Positions 16,409-25,277 of a DNA stretch of 64,000 bases are shown piece by piece. How positions within the stretch are numbered: position 1 is the first letter of the stretch; each line of letters opens with the position of its first letter. The DNA lies in the NCBI GenBank assembly GCA_000471925.1, contig CP006668.1, positions 1,922,001 through 1,986,000 of the forward strand, written 5' to 3'. Source of the DNA: Ralstonia pickettii DTP0602 (lineage in GTDB: Bacteria > Pseudomonadota > Gammaproteobacteria > Burkholderiales > Burkholderiaceae). The notes beneath the pieces were generated by a model that worked only from the letters and a program-made list of their open reading frames with translations, was not told the DNA's origin and did not search any database. The position numbers were made by a program, and so were the translations under genes.

Positions 16409-17376
16409 CCTGGCCCTGGAAGCGGCAGCAGTCCCTGGAAACCGACTGGTCCCGCCAGCAGGAGCGCAGCAATATCCCGCTGCTGCGCATCATGACGACG
16501 ATTTCGCTGGCACTGGGGCGCCCCGTCGGGCGCGTGCTGCTGCGGCTGATCGCGGCGTATTTCACGCTGTTTTCGCCGGCGGCGCGCCATGCCTCGCGCG
16601 CCTACATGGACCGCGCGCTCGGGCGCGAGGCGAACTGGATCGACGGCTACCGGCATGTGTTCACCTTCGCCTCGACCATCCTCGATCGCATCTACTTGCT
16701 TAACGGACGCTTCGACCTGTTCGATATCCGCCTGCATGGCGAGGCGCAGCTCGAAGCCGCCATGGCGCAAGGGCGCGGCGCGATCCTGCTGGGCGCGCAC
16801 CTGGGCAGCTTCGAGGTGGTGCGCGCGCTCGGGCGGCAGCACCCGGACATGGAAGTGGCGATCACCATGTACGAGGAGAACGCGCACAAGCTCAACGACG
16901 TGCTGCAGTCGATCAATCCCGCGATGCGCCAGGACGTGATCGCGCTGGGCCGCTTCGACACCATGCTCAAGGTGCGCGACTACCTGGACCGCGGCTACAT
17001 GATCGGCATGCTGGCCGACCGCACACTGTCGCAGCGCTCCACCGACCCGGTGCAGCAGTGCAGCTTCCTCGGCACGCCCACGGGCTTCCCGACCGGGCCG
17101 CTGCGCATGGCCGCCATGCTGCGCCGGCCGGTGTTCTTTATCACCGGCCTGTACCGCGGCGGCAACCGCTACGATGTCCATTTCGTACCGCTGGCGGACT
17201 TCACCCAGACCAGGCGCGGCCAGCGCGAGGCCGCGGTGCAATCGGCACTGGATGGCTACGTGCGCTTGCTGGAGCAGTTCTGCCGCAGCGCGCCATACAA
17301 CTGGTTCAACTTCTACGACTTCTGGCACGCCGGGCCGCCGCTCTCCGAGCAGCCGCCGCGGGGCAACGAACCCTGA
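16402..17376 (+). CDS. LpxL/HtrB-family lipid acyltransferase
   Basis: A 324-residue acyltransferase related to the late lipid A acyltransferases. The catalytic H-x4-D/E motif reads G-A-H-L-G-S-F-E near residue 133, followed by the family's G-R-F-D-T-M-L and L-A-D-R-T-L segments. A membrane-associated helix lies near residues 35-55. In aryl-polyene-like clusters a member of this family transfers the finished acyl chain to a lipid anchor. It overlaps the ligase/dehydratase gene and is 13 bases from the LolA-like gene, indicating one transcript. Confidence 0.9.
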   Translation: MLTWPWKRQQSLETDWSRQQERSNIPLLRIMTTISLALGRPVGRVLLRLIAAYFTLFSPAARHASRAYMDRALGREANWIDGYRHVFTFASTILDRIYLLNGRFDLFDIRLHGEAQLEAAMAQGRGAILLGAHLGSFEVVRALGRQHPDMEVAITMYEENAHKLNDVLQSINPAMRQDVIALGRFDTMLKVRDYLDRGYMIGMLADRTLSQRSTDPVQQCSFLGTPTGFPTGPLRMAAMLRRPVFFITGLYRGGNRYDVHFVPLADFTQTRRGQREAAVQSALDGYVRLLEQFCRSAPYNWFNFYDFWHAGPPLSEQPPRGNEP

Positions 17377-17389
17377 GATCTCCTCCCGC

Positions 17390-18019
17390 ATGTTCCTGTC
17401 CAAGCGCCCTCTCCGTTCCCTGCTGCCAATGCTGCTGGCAAGCGCCGTGCTGGCCTTTGCGATCCCTTGCGGCGCCGCCGCGCGTGAAGGCGCCGCGGCC
17501 TTCGGCGTCGACCAGCTGATGGCGACGCTGGCGCAGCGCAAGTCCGGCCGCGTGCTGTTCACAGAGACCAAGTACCTGGCGATTGTCGGCAAGCCGGTGC
17601 AGTCGTCGGGCGAGCTGCTGTTCACGGCGCCCGATCACCTGGAAAAGCGCACGCTGTCACCCAAGCAAGAGAACCTGGTGCTCGACGGCGACATGCTGAC
17701 GGTCGAGCGCGACGGCAAGCGCCACACCCTGCCGCTGCAGAACTACCCCGAGGTGGCTGCCTTTATCGAAAGCATCCGCGGCACGCTGGCAGGCAACCGC
17801 GATACGCTGGAGCGCTACTACAAGCTCGGACTCGAAGGCCGCGCCAGCCGCTGGACGCTGACGCTGACGCCGGCGGACTCGCGCATGGCCGGGGTCATCA
17901 GCCAGGTGCGCATCGAGGGCAGCCAGGATGCGCTCAACCGCGTCGAGATCCGGCAGGCCGACGGCGACCGCTCCGTGATGCAGATCCGACCCGCCGGCAA
18001 GCCCGCGGGCCGTCCATGA
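17390..18019 (+). CDS. LolA-like periplasmic lipid carrier
   Basis: A 209-residue secreted protein with a signal peptide at about residues 1-31. The mature part fits the LolA-like family of outer-membrane lipoprotein-carrier relatives (G-R-V-L-F-T-E-T-K-Y, then G-E-L-L-F-T-A-P-D-H-L-E-K-R-T). Such proteins in aryl-polyene clusters are thought to ferry the lipid across the periplasm after MMPL export. The ATG at 17390 was preferred over the upstream frame because it starts the signal peptide. Its stop overlaps the exporter start by four bases. Confidence 0.85.
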   Translation: MFLSKRPLRSLLPMLLASAVLAFAIPCGAAAREGAAAFGVDQLMATLAQRKSGRVLFTETKYLAIVGKPVQSSGELLFTAPDHLEKRTLSPKQENLVLDGDMLTVERDGKRHTLPLQNYPEVAAFIESIRGTLAGNRDTLERYYKLGLEGRASRWTLTLTPADSRMAGVISQVRIEGSQDALNRVEIRQADGDRSVMQIRPAGKPAGRP

Positions 18020-20463
18020 GCACCACGCCACCGGGACAACCACCCGGGATGCCACGCCGCGTCACGCTGCCGGGCGCACGCCTGGCGCTGGCGCTGTGGA
18101 TCCTCGCCCTGCTCGCCTGCGCGGCGATCATCAGCCGCACCACCTTCACCGCCGACCTGTCGGCCTTTCTGCCGCGGCTGCCCAGTGCCGAGCAGCAGTT
18201 GCTGGTGAACCAGCTGCGCGACGGGCTTGTGTCGCGCCTGGTGCTGGTCGGCATCGAGGGCGGCGACGCCGATGGCCGCGCCGCGATCTCGCGCGCGATG
18301 GCGGCCAAATTGCGCGGCGACCCGCGTTTCTCCTCGATCCAGAACGGCGAGCCGGTCAACCAGGCGGCTGACCGCCAGTACGTCTACGCAAACCGCTACC
18401 TGCTGAGCCCCGCGGTCACGCCGGAGCGATTCAGCGAGCGCGGCCTGACGGCGGCGCTGAACGAGTCGTTCGAGCTGCTGGCATCGTCAGCGGGCCTCTT
18501 TACCAAGTCGCTGCTGCCGCGCGATCCCACCGGCGAAGTCGCGGCGATGATGGCGCAGCTCGACGCCGGCCAGCGCGTGCCCATGCACGCCGGCGCGTGG
18601 GCCTCGCGCGACGGCGGGCGTGCCGTGCTGCTGGCGCAGACCGCTGCAACCGGCTCCGATACCGATGGCCAGGCGCAAGCCATCGGCGCCATTCGCCAGA
18701 CCTTCGAGCAGACGGCGGCGCCCGGCGCCTACAAGCTGGTGATGACCGGTCCGGGCGTGTTCTCGGTGCAGGCGCGCGACACCATCCGCCATGATGTCGA
18801 GCGGCTGTCGACGATCGGGCTGGCCATCATCGTCACGCTGCTGCTGGTGGTGTACCGCTCGGTGCCGCTGCTGGTGCTGGGACTGGTGCCCGTGCTCAGC
18901 GGCGCGCTGGCGGGCATCGCCGCGGTCAGCCTGGGCTTTGGCGGCACCGTGCATGGCCTGACGCTCGGCTTCGGCACCACGCTGATCGGCGAGGCGGTGG
19001 ACTATTCGATCTACCTGTTCGTGCAGTCGGCGCAGTATGTGCGCGGTGGCCAACGCGACGAACGCGCGTGGCTGGGCGGCTTCTGGCCCACGGTGCGCCT
19101 GGGCGTGCTGACCTCGATCTGCGGCTTCGCCTCGCTGCTGCTGTCGGGCTTTCCGGGGCTGGCGCAGCTGGGGCTGTATTCGATCGCCGGGCTGGCGACG
19201 GCGGCGCTGGTGACGCGCTTCGTGCTGCCGCAGCTGATGCCCGCCACGCTGCACCTGCGCGACGTGACGCCGCTGGGCCGCCGTCTGGCCTGGCTGGCAA
19301 CGCGCGCGCACCGGCTGCGCTGGCTGGTCATCGTGCTGGTGCTGGCGGCATGCGCGGTACTGGTGGCGCATCGCGGCACGCTGTGGGGCCGCGAGCTGCA
19401 GGCACTGAGCCCGGTATCTGCGAGCGACCAGGCACTCGACGCCTCGCTGCGGGCCGACCTGGGCGCGCCCGACGTGCGCTACCTGGTGGTGCTGTCCGGC
19501 CCCGACCAGGAGTCCGTGCTGCAGGGCGCCGAGCGCGTGGCGCATGAGCTGGACCCGCTGGTGGCGCAGAACTTCATCGGCGGTTACGAGAACCCGGCAC
19601 GCTACCTGCCCAGCGCAGCGACCCAGCGCGCCCGCCAGGCCAGCCTGCCGCAGCCGGAGGCGATGGCGCAGCGCCTGCAGGCGGCCATCGCCGCGCACCC
19701 GGTGCGCGCGTCGCTGTTCGCACCGTTCCTGGAAGACGTTGAAAAGACGCGCACCGCCCCGCTGCTGCGGCGCGAGGACCTGCGCGGCACGTCGATGGCG
19801 CTGGCGGTCGACGCACTGCTGTCGCAGCGCGACGGGCGCTGGAGCGCAACGCTGCCGTTGCGCGCGCCGACCCACGCGCAGGGCAGCGCCGGCGATGGCG
19901 TCGACAGCGCCGCGGTGCGCGCCGCGATCGCGCGGGCCGGCGCGCCCGACACACTGTTCGTCGACCTAAAGGGCGAATCCGACCGGCTCTACACCGGCTA
20001 TATGCGCGAGGCGCTGCTGCTGTCGCTGGCCGGCCTGCTGGCGATCATCGCGCTGCTGGTCCTGGCGCTGCGCTCCGTGCGGCGTGTGGTGGCCACCGTG
20101 CTGCCGCTGGCGGCAGCGGCCCTGGTGGTGCTGGGCGGCCTGGCCGCGCTGGGCCAGCCACTGACGCTGCTGCACCTGGTGGGCTTGCTGCTGCTGGTCG
20201 CCGTGGGTTCCAATTACGCGCTATTCTTCAACGGCCCCACGGCGGGCAGCCAGGTGGCGGCGACCTCACCGCATACGCTGGTATCGCTGCTGCTGGCCAA
20301 CCTGACCACGGTTGCCGCCTTCGGGCTGCTGGCGCTGTCCAGCCTGCCGCTGCTCAAGGCCTTCGGCCTAACGGTCGGGCCAGGTGCGGTGCTGGCGCTG
20401 TGGTTTGCGGCGATCCTGGCGCGCCCCGCGGCGCCGGATGCAGCCGGGAGTTCAAGCAAATGA
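18016..20463 (+). CDS. MMPL/RND-type lipid exporter
   Basis: An 815-residue inner-membrane transporter of the MMPL group (COG4258). There are two repeats of one transmembrane helix, a large periplasmic loop and a five-helix bundle. The first bundle begins near residue 255 (T-I-G-L-A-I-I-V-T-L-L-L-V-V-Y) and has the G-F-G-T-T-L-I-G-E-A-V-D-Y proton-relay region. The second starts near residue 660. These pumps move lipids to the periplasm. Four-base overlaps with both neighbours (LolA-like and deacetylase) show tight coupling. The cargo should be the acyl or polyene lipid of this cluster. Confidence 0.9.
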   Translation: MSTTPPGQPPGMPRRVTLPGARLALALWILALLACAAIISRTTFTADLSAFLPRLPSAEQQLLVNQLRDGLVSRLVLVGIEGGDADGRAAISRAMAAKLRGDPRFSSIQNGEPVNQAADRQYVYANRYLLSPAVTPERFSERGLTAALNESFELLASSAGLFTKSLLPRDPTGEVAAMMAQLDAGQRVPMHAGAWASRDGGRAVLLAQTAATGSDTDGQAQAIGAIRQTFEQTAAPGAYKLVMTGPGVFSVQARDTIRHDVERLSTIGLAIIVTLLLVVYRSVPLLVLGLVPVLSGALAGIAAVSLGFGGTVHGLTLGFGTTLIGEAVDYSIYLFVQSAQYVRGGQRDERAWLGGFWPTVRLGVLTSICGFASLLLSGFPGLAQLGLYSIAGLATAALVTRFVLPQLMPATLHLRDVTPLGRRLAWLATRAHRLRWLVIVLVLAACAVLVAHRGTLWGRELQALSPVSASDQALDASLRADLGAPDVRYLVVLSGPDQESVLQGAERVAHELDPLVAQNFIGGYENPARYLPSAATQRARQASLPQPEAMAQRLQAAIAAHPVRASLFAPFLEDVEKTRTAPLLRREDLRGTSMALAVDALLSQRDGRWSATLPLRAPTHAQGSAGDGVDSAAVRAAIARAGAPDTLFVDLKGESDRLYTGYMREALLLSLAGLLAIIALLVLALRSVRRVVATVLPLAAAALVVLGGLAALGQPLTLLHLVGLLLLVAVGSNYALFFNGPTAGSQVAATSPHTLVSLLLANLTTVAAFGLLALSSLPLLKAFGLTVGPGAVLALWFAAILARPAAPDAAGSSSK

Positions 20464-21308
20464 AGCCGTTATCCGCCCCCGGCGTCGACCTGCGCGACGC
20501 CGTCCACAGCCGCCCCTGGCGGCCCAGCCCGCTGCTGTGCGGCACCGCCGCCGTCCACGCCGCCGCGGCCGGCGCCATGCTGGCGTATCCGCCGGGCATG
20601 GGCGTGGCGCTGGCGGGCGTTGCCGCCACGCATGCGGCGATGTGCTTCGCCGGCCTGTGGCCGCGCAGCAACTGGCTGGGCCCCAACCTGCTGCGGCTGC
20701 CGGCGTCGGCGCAGGACTGCGTGGGGCTGACCTTCGACGACGGCCCCAATCCGGAACTGACGCCGCGCGTGCTCGACATGCTCGACCAGCACGGCGCGCG
20801 CGCGACTTTCTTCTGCATTGGCGAGCGCGCCGCGGCGCATCCGGCGCTGGTGCGCGAGATCATCCGGCGCGGCCATGCCGTGGAAAACCACAGCATGTAC
20901 CACCGGCTGCACTTCTCCGTCTTCGGCCCGGGGCGCATGCTGCGCGATATCGGCGCCGCGCAGCAGGTGCTGTCCGATATCACGGGACAGGCGCCGCGCT
21001 TCTTCCGCGCACCTGCGGGGCTGCGCAACCCCTTCCTGGAGCCCGTGCTGTGCCGGCTTGGGCTTCAGCTTGCCGCCTGGACGCGGCGCGGCTTCGATAC
21101 CCGCTCGGACTACGACGCGGCCAGCGTGGCAAAGCGCCTCACCCGCAACCTGGCCGGGCGCGACATCCTGCTGCTGCACGACGGCGATCCCGGCATCGAT
21201 GCGGCCGGCAACGCGCATTGCATCACGGTGCTGCCGGGCCTGCTTGCCGCCATCGACCAGGCGGGCCTGCGCTGCGTCACGCTGCGCTCCGTGGTGCCGC
21301 CAGCCTGA
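20460..21308 (+). CDS. NodB-type polysaccharide deacetylase domain protein
   Basis: A 282-residue protein with two N-terminal hydrophobic segments (about 27-45 and 50-65) and a NodB homology domain. Motif 1 is T-F-D-D-G-P and motif 2 is H-S-M-Y-H, supplying the metal-binding Asp and the two His. Motif 3 is R-A-P-A-G and the late motif is L-L-L-H-D-G. The enzyme is expected to deacetylate a sugar at or near the membrane. Within this cluster it could trim the head group added by the glycosyltransferase. The ATG overlaps the exporter stop by four bases. A deacetylase is not a universal part of aryl-polyene clusters. Confidence 0.88.
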   Translation: MKPLSAPGVDLRDAVHSRPWRPSPLLCGTAAVHAAAAGAMLAYPPGMGVALAGVAATHAAMCFAGLWPRSNWLGPNLLRLPASAQDCVGLTFDDGPNPELTPRVLDMLDQHGARATFFCIGERAAAHPALVREIIRRGHAVENHSMYHRLHFSVFGPGRMLRDIGAAQQVLSDITGQAPRFFRAPAGLRNPFLEPVLCRLGLQLAAWTRRGFDTRSDYDAASVAKRLTRNLAGRDILLLHDGDPGIDAAGNAHCITVLPGLLAAIDQAGLRCVTLRSVVPPA

Positions 21309-21372
21309 TCGGCCGGCGCCTTGTTACAATTAGCCCAGCCCTTCCGAGATTCCCATCCCTTCCCCCAAAGCC

Positions 21373-22575
21373 GTGTCCCCGCTCCTGTTCTCGCACTTCA
21401 CGGCCACCAGCTGCATCGGCACCGGCGTTGACGCCACCCTGTCGGCGCTGCGCGCGCAGCGCGGCGGCCTGGCGCCCTGCCGCTTTGGCGACGTCAGGCT
21501 CGATACCTATGTCGGCGAAGTGCCGGGCCTGGATGCCGTGGCGTTGCCGCCCGCCCTGTCGCCGTTCGACTCCCGCAACAACCGCCTGGCGCAGCTGGCG
21601 CTCGAACAGGACGGCTTTGCCGCGCGTGTGCGCGAAGCCGTGGCGCGCTACGGCGCCGACCGGATCGGCGTCTTTCTCGGCACCAGCACGGCCGGCGTGC
21701 TGCAGACCGAGCTGGCCTACCGCCAGCGCGATCCCGCCACCGGCGCGCTGCCGCCGGGCTTCAACTATGGCGGCACCCACAACCCGTATTCCCTGCCCGC
21801 CTTCCTGCGCCAGCTGCTCGGCATTGCCGGCCCGGCCGCGGCGGTGTCCTCCGCGTGTTCGTCCGGCGCCAAGGTGTTCAGCTCGGCGCGGCGCATGCTG
21901 GAAGCGGGCCTGATCGACGCGGCCGTGGTCGGCGGGGTCGATTCGCTGTGCTACACGACGCTGTACGGCTTCAATTCGCTGGAGCTGCTGTCCGACCAGC
22001 CGTGCCGTCCGTACGACGTGGCGCGTAACGGTATTTCGATCGGCGAAGGCGCGGCCTTCGGGCTGCTCGAACGCGCTGACGGCGTGCTCGAAGGCGATGC
22101 CATCCTGCTCGCGGGCATCGGCGAATCGAGCGATGCGCACCATATGTCGACCCCGCACCCGCAAGGGCTTGGCGCGCAGCTGGCGATGGAACAGGCGCTG
22201 GCGAGCGCGGGCATCGCGCCGTCACAGGTGGACTACGTCAACCTGCATGGCACCGCCACGCGCAGCAACGACGCGGCCGAAGCGCTGGCCATGGCCGCGG
22301 TGCTGCCCGGCACGCCGTGCAGCTCCACCAAGGGCGCAACCGGCCATGCGCTGGGCGCGGCGGGTGCGCTCGAAGCGGTCATCTGCTCGCTGGCGCTGCG
22401 CCACGAGCTGCTGCCCGGCGGCATCAACACCACGCAGCCGGACCCTGCGCTGGACGTGAACTACGTGCTCCTGAACCGCGACACGCCGCTGCGCTACGCG
22501 ATGAGCAATGCGTTCGGTTTCGGCGGATCCAACTGCAGCCTGCTGTTCGCCCGCGCGAACACGGCCTCTCACTGA
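21373..22575 (+). CDS. Beta-ketoacyl-ACP synthase (FabF type)
   Basis: A 400-residue ketosynthase starting with GTG. The catalytic triad is complete: Cys162 in S-S-A-C-S-S-G-A, His292 in N-L-H-G-T-A-T and His325 in G-A-T-G-H-A-L-G. The final G-F-G-G-S-N-C-S-L-L block is also present. There is no strong ribosome-binding site before the GTG. A 64-base gap follows the deacetylase, so an internal promoter is possible. It should elongate the ACP-bound chain together with the chain-length-factor-like partner encoded nine bases downstream. Confidence 0.92.
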   Translation: MSPLLFSHFTATSCIGTGVDATLSALRAQRGGLAPCRFGDVRLDTYVGEVPGLDAVALPPALSPFDSRNNRLAQLALEQDGFAARVREAVARYGADRIGVFLGTSTAGVLQTELAYRQRDPATGALPPGFNYGGTHNPYSLPAFLRQLLGIAGPAAAVSSACSSGAKVFSSARRMLEAGLIDAAVVGGVDSLCYTTLYGFNSLELLSDQPCRPYDVARNGISIGEGAAFGLLERADGVLEGDAILLAGIGESSDAHHMSTPHPQGLGAQLAMEQALASAGIAPSQVDYVNLHGTATRSNDAAEALAMAAVLPGTPCSSTKGATGHALGAAGALEAVICSLALRHELLPGGINTTQPDPALDVNYVLLNRDTPLRYAMSNAFGFGGSNCSLLFARANTASH

Positions 22576-22584
22576 GCCAGCGCC

Positions 22585-23391
22585 ATGCCGCAGCACGTGT
22601 ATATCGAAAGCATCGGCTTGCTCGGTCCCGGCCTGACCGGCTGGACGCAGGCCGCTGAAGTCCTTGCCGGCCGCGCGCCGTACGCGCACGCGCCCACTGA
22701 ACTGCCGCCTCCCGCCGGCTTGCCGGCCGCAGAGCGCCGCCGCACCGGCCCGACCGTGCGCCTGGCGCTTGGCGCAGGCCAGGAGGCGGTGGCCGCCAGC
22801 GGCCGCGACGCCGCGCAGCTGCCGACGATCTTTGCCTCGTCCAGCAGCGACGGCTTCAACTTCCATGCGATCTGCGAAGCGCTGGCCGAGCCCGCCCCGC
22901 TGATGTCGCCCACGCGCTTCCACAACTCTGTGCACAACGCCACCGCCGGCTACTGGTCGATCGCGGCGGGCGCGATGCGCACCTCCAACGTGCTGTGCGC
23001 GATGGACGGCAGTTTCGGCGCAGGCCTGCTGGAATGCGTGCTGCAGGTGGCCGCCGACGCGGAGCCCTGCCTGCTGATTGCCTACGACACCGGCTACCCG
23101 GAGCCGCTGCACAGCCACCGGCCGATCCCGGATCCGTTCGGTGTGGCCCTGGTGGTCACGCCGCACGCGACGGCGCGCTCGCTCGCGCGCATCGGCGTGG
23201 CACTGACGCAGGCGCCCGCTGCCGGGATGCCGGATGCGGCGCTGGAAGCGCTGCGCATGTCCGCGCCCGCGGCACGCGTGCTGCCGTTGCTGGCGGCGAT
23301 CGCCCGCGGCGCGACCACCACCGTGGTGCTCGACTACCTCGACACCGTGCGCATCGAAGCCGACGTGGCCCCCGGCAATGCGGATACCTGA
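22585..23391 (+). CDS. Ketosynthase-like chain-length-factor protein
   Basis: A 268-residue protein of the short ketosynthase-like group (Ketoacyl-synt_2), which lacks the C-terminal His-bearing half of a real ketosynthase. The N-terminal half shows the thiolase-like pattern: S-I-G-L-L-G-P-G, then N-S-V-H-N-A-T-A-G-Y. The nucleophile region reads M-D-G-S-F-G-A-G instead of a Cys elbow, so it is not expected to condense acyl groups alone. It probably forms a heterodimer with the upstream ketosynthase and sets chain length. It overlaps the dehydratase gene by 14 bases. Confidence 0.85.
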   Translation: MPQHVYIESIGLLGPGLTGWTQAAEVLAGRAPYAHAPTELPPPAGLPAAERRRTGPTVRLALGAGQEAVAASGRDAAQLPTIFASSSSDGFNFHAICEALAEPAPLMSPTRFHNSVHNATAGYWSIAAGAMRTSNVLCAMDGSFGAGLLECVLQVAADAEPCLLIAYDTGYPEPLHSHRPIPDPFGVALVVTPHATARSLARIGVALTQAPAAGMPDAALEALRMSAPAARVLPLLAAIARGATTTVVLDYLDTVRIEADVAPGNADT

Positions 23392-23860
23392 TGTGGTGAG
23401 GGACCGCGACTGGATCGCGGCGCGCATTCCGCACCAGGGCACGATGTGCCTGCTCGATGGCGTGTTGGACTGGGATGCGGACTCGGTGCGCTGCGTGTCG
23501 GCCACGCACACGCGCGTAGACAACCCGCTGCGGGCGCAGGGCCGGCTGGCGGCGGTATGCGGGATCGAATATGCGGCACAGGCGATGGCCGTGCACGGCG
23601 CGCTGCTGGCGGAAGCCGCTGCGGAACGAGCGCCGCAGCGCCCGCGCTCAGGCTACCTGGCCAGCGTACGAAAGCTGGTGCTGCAGGTGGAGCGGCTCGA
23701 CGATATCGATGCGCCCCTGGAGGTTGCAGCGCAACGCGAGAGCGGCGAAGGCAACAGTGTGCTGTACGCCTTCACCGTCAGCGCCGCGGGCCGGCTGCTG
23801 CTGTCAGGCCGGGCGGCCGTGATCCTCGATGCCGCCCTGCATGACAGCCACGCCGGCTGA
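23378..23860 (+). CDS. Hotdog-fold 3-hydroxyacyl-ACP dehydratase (COG4706 type)
   Basis: A 160-residue hotdog protein with the family opening I-P-H-Q-G-T-M-C-L-L-D-G, where His is the likely catalytic residue, followed by A-V-C-G-I-E-Y-A-A-Q-A-M-A. This is the second dehydratase of the cluster, matching the two-dehydratase design of aryl-polyene pathways. It starts inside the chain-length-factor gene and ends only six bases from the convergent fahA stop. It is therefore the last gene of the operon. The ketoreductase that usually follows is absent. Confidence 0.85.
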   Translation: MRIPDVVRDRDWIAARIPHQGTMCLLDGVLDWDADSVRCVSATHTRVDNPLRAQGRLAAVCGIEYAAQAMAVHGALLAEAAAERAPQRPRSGYLASVRKLVLQVERLDDIDAPLEVAAQRESGEGNSVLYAFTVSAAGRLLLSGRAAVILDAALHDSHAG

Positions 23861-23866
23861 AGCGTT

Positions 23867-25129
23867 TCAGCGAGCCGGCAGGATCTTGCCCGACACCGAA
23901 CCGAAGCCGACTCGATACCCCTCACCCTGGCAGAAGCCAGTCATGATCACCTCGTCGCCATCCTCCAGGAAGCCGCGGCGGCTGCCGTCGGCCAGCGTCA
24001 CCGGCTCGGCGCCGTTGCGGGTCAGTTCCAGCATGCTGCCGTAAGAGTCCGGCGTGGTGCCGCTGATCGTGCCCGAGCCCATCAGGTCGCCCACGCGCAC
24101 ATTGCAGCCCGACACCGTGTGGTGCGCCAGCTGCTGCGCCATGGTCCAGTACATCGCCTTGAAGTTGGTACGGCAGATGGTGCTGGGGGCCGCTGCGCCC
24201 TGCGGCTGCAGCGCGACTTCCAGCGCGATGTCATAGGCGTTCCTGCCCTGCTGCTGCAGGTACGGCAGCGGCTGCGGCGTTTGCTCCGGGTTGTCGCGGC
24301 GGAACGGGTCGAGCGCTTCCATCGTCACCACCCACGGCGAGATCGAGGTGCCGAAGCCCTTGCTGTTGAATGGCCCCAGCGGCACGTATTCCCACTGCTG
24401 GATATCGCGCGCGCTCCAGTCGTTGAGCAGCACCATGCCGAACATATGCGCCGGCGCATCGGCGGTGCTGATGGACTCGCCCAGCGCCGATTCCTTGCCG
24501 ACGATAAAGCCCATCTCCAGTTCGAAATCCAGCTTGCGGCAAGCGCTGAACACCGGGCGCGCCTCGTTGGGCAGCTTGATCTGGCCGTTGGGGCGATGCA
24601 GCGCCGTGCCGCTCACCACCACCGAGCTGGCGCGGCCGTTGTAGCCGATGGGGATTTCCAGCCAGTTCGGCAGCAGCGCATTGTCTGGGTCGCGGAACAT
24701 GCGGCCGACGTTGGTGGCGTGTTCCTTCGATGAATAGAAGTCGGTGTAGCCCGGGATCTCCACCGGCAGGTGCAGCGCGGCGGCGGACATCGGCACCAGT
24801 GCCTTGTCGCGCAGTGCGGCATTGTCGCGCAGCGCGGCGTCTTCGCCGGACAGCAATGCGGTCAGGCGCTTGCGGGTCTCGCTCCACACCGGCTTGCCCA
24901 GTGCGATGAAGCGGTTCAGGCTGGCTGCGGCGAACGTGCCCTTGGCGGCGGCCGGCAGCAGGCCAGCTTCATCGAGCGCGGCGAGGTCGAGCACCTGGTC
25001 GCCGATGGCCACGCCGATGCGCGGGGACTGGCCCTTGGTCGAGAACACGCCGTAGGGCAGGTTCTGCAGAGGGAAATGGGTCTGGCCGTCGTTGGCGGAG
25101 GCGATCCAGCTGATTTGGGGGGCGGTCAT
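23867..25129 (-). CDS. fahA: Fumarylacetoacetase
   Basis: A 420-residue fumarylacetoacetate hydrolase, the last step of tyrosine/homogentisate catabolism (fumarylacetoacetate to fumarate and acetoacetate). Metal ligands are visible in Y-T-D-F-Y-S-S, F-E-L-E-M-G and N-D-W-S-A-R-D. The S-S-K-E-H-A-T-N-V-G motif carries the catalytic His. The ATG at 25129 was chosen; the longer frame reads through the intergenic palindrome. It is the third gene after the FAD hydroxylase and hmgA. The expected maleylacetoacetate isomerase is not in the window, although fumarylacetoacetase can be served by a gene elsewhere. Confidence 0.95.
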   Translation of the reverse strand: MTAPQISWIASANDGQTHFPLQNLPYGVFSTKGQSPRIGVAIGDQVLDLAALDEAGLLPAAAKGTFAAASLNRFIALGKPVWSETRKRLTALLSGEDAALRDNAALRDKALVPMSAAALHLPVEIPGYTDFYSSKEHATNVGRMFRDPDNALLPNWLEIPIGYNGRASSVVVSGTALHRPNGQIKLPNEARPVFSACRKLDFELEMGFIVGKESALGESISTADAPAHMFGMVLLNDWSARDIQQWEYVPLGPFNSKGFGTSISPWVVTMEALDPFRRDNPEQTPQPLPYLQQQGRNAYDIALEVALQPQGAAAPSTICRTNFKAMYWTMAQQLAHHTVSGCNVRVGDLMGSGTISGTTPDSYGSMLELTRNGAEPVTLADGSRRGFLEDGDEVIMTGFCQGEGYRVGFGSVSGKILPAR

Positions 25130-25217
25130 TGGGTTACTCCGTGATGGTTGGGGTGGCACCGCGGGTGGCGCGTGCCGTGGCTTGCCATTCTTGGCGGGCG
25201 CCTGCCCTCTCCCCCGG

Positions 25218-25243
25218 CCCCTCTCCCGCATGCGGGAGAGGGG
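25218..25243. repeat. Perfect 26-bp extragenic palindrome
   Basis: The left arm CCCCTCTCCCGCA is followed immediately by its exact reverse complement. It sits between fahA and hmgA. Nearly identical palindromes are common between genes in proteobacteria of this group and behave as repetitive extragenic elements. Here it could form a hairpin that lowers fahA expression relative to hmgA. Confidence 0.85.
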
Positions 25244-25277
25244 AGCAAACCGGCGTGTAGGGGCAGGCGTCCGGGGT

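Noticed and set aside
25218..25243. Phage or integron attachment site
   Set aside because: The palindrome resembles a common extragenic repeat, and no integrase or mobile gene is nearby.
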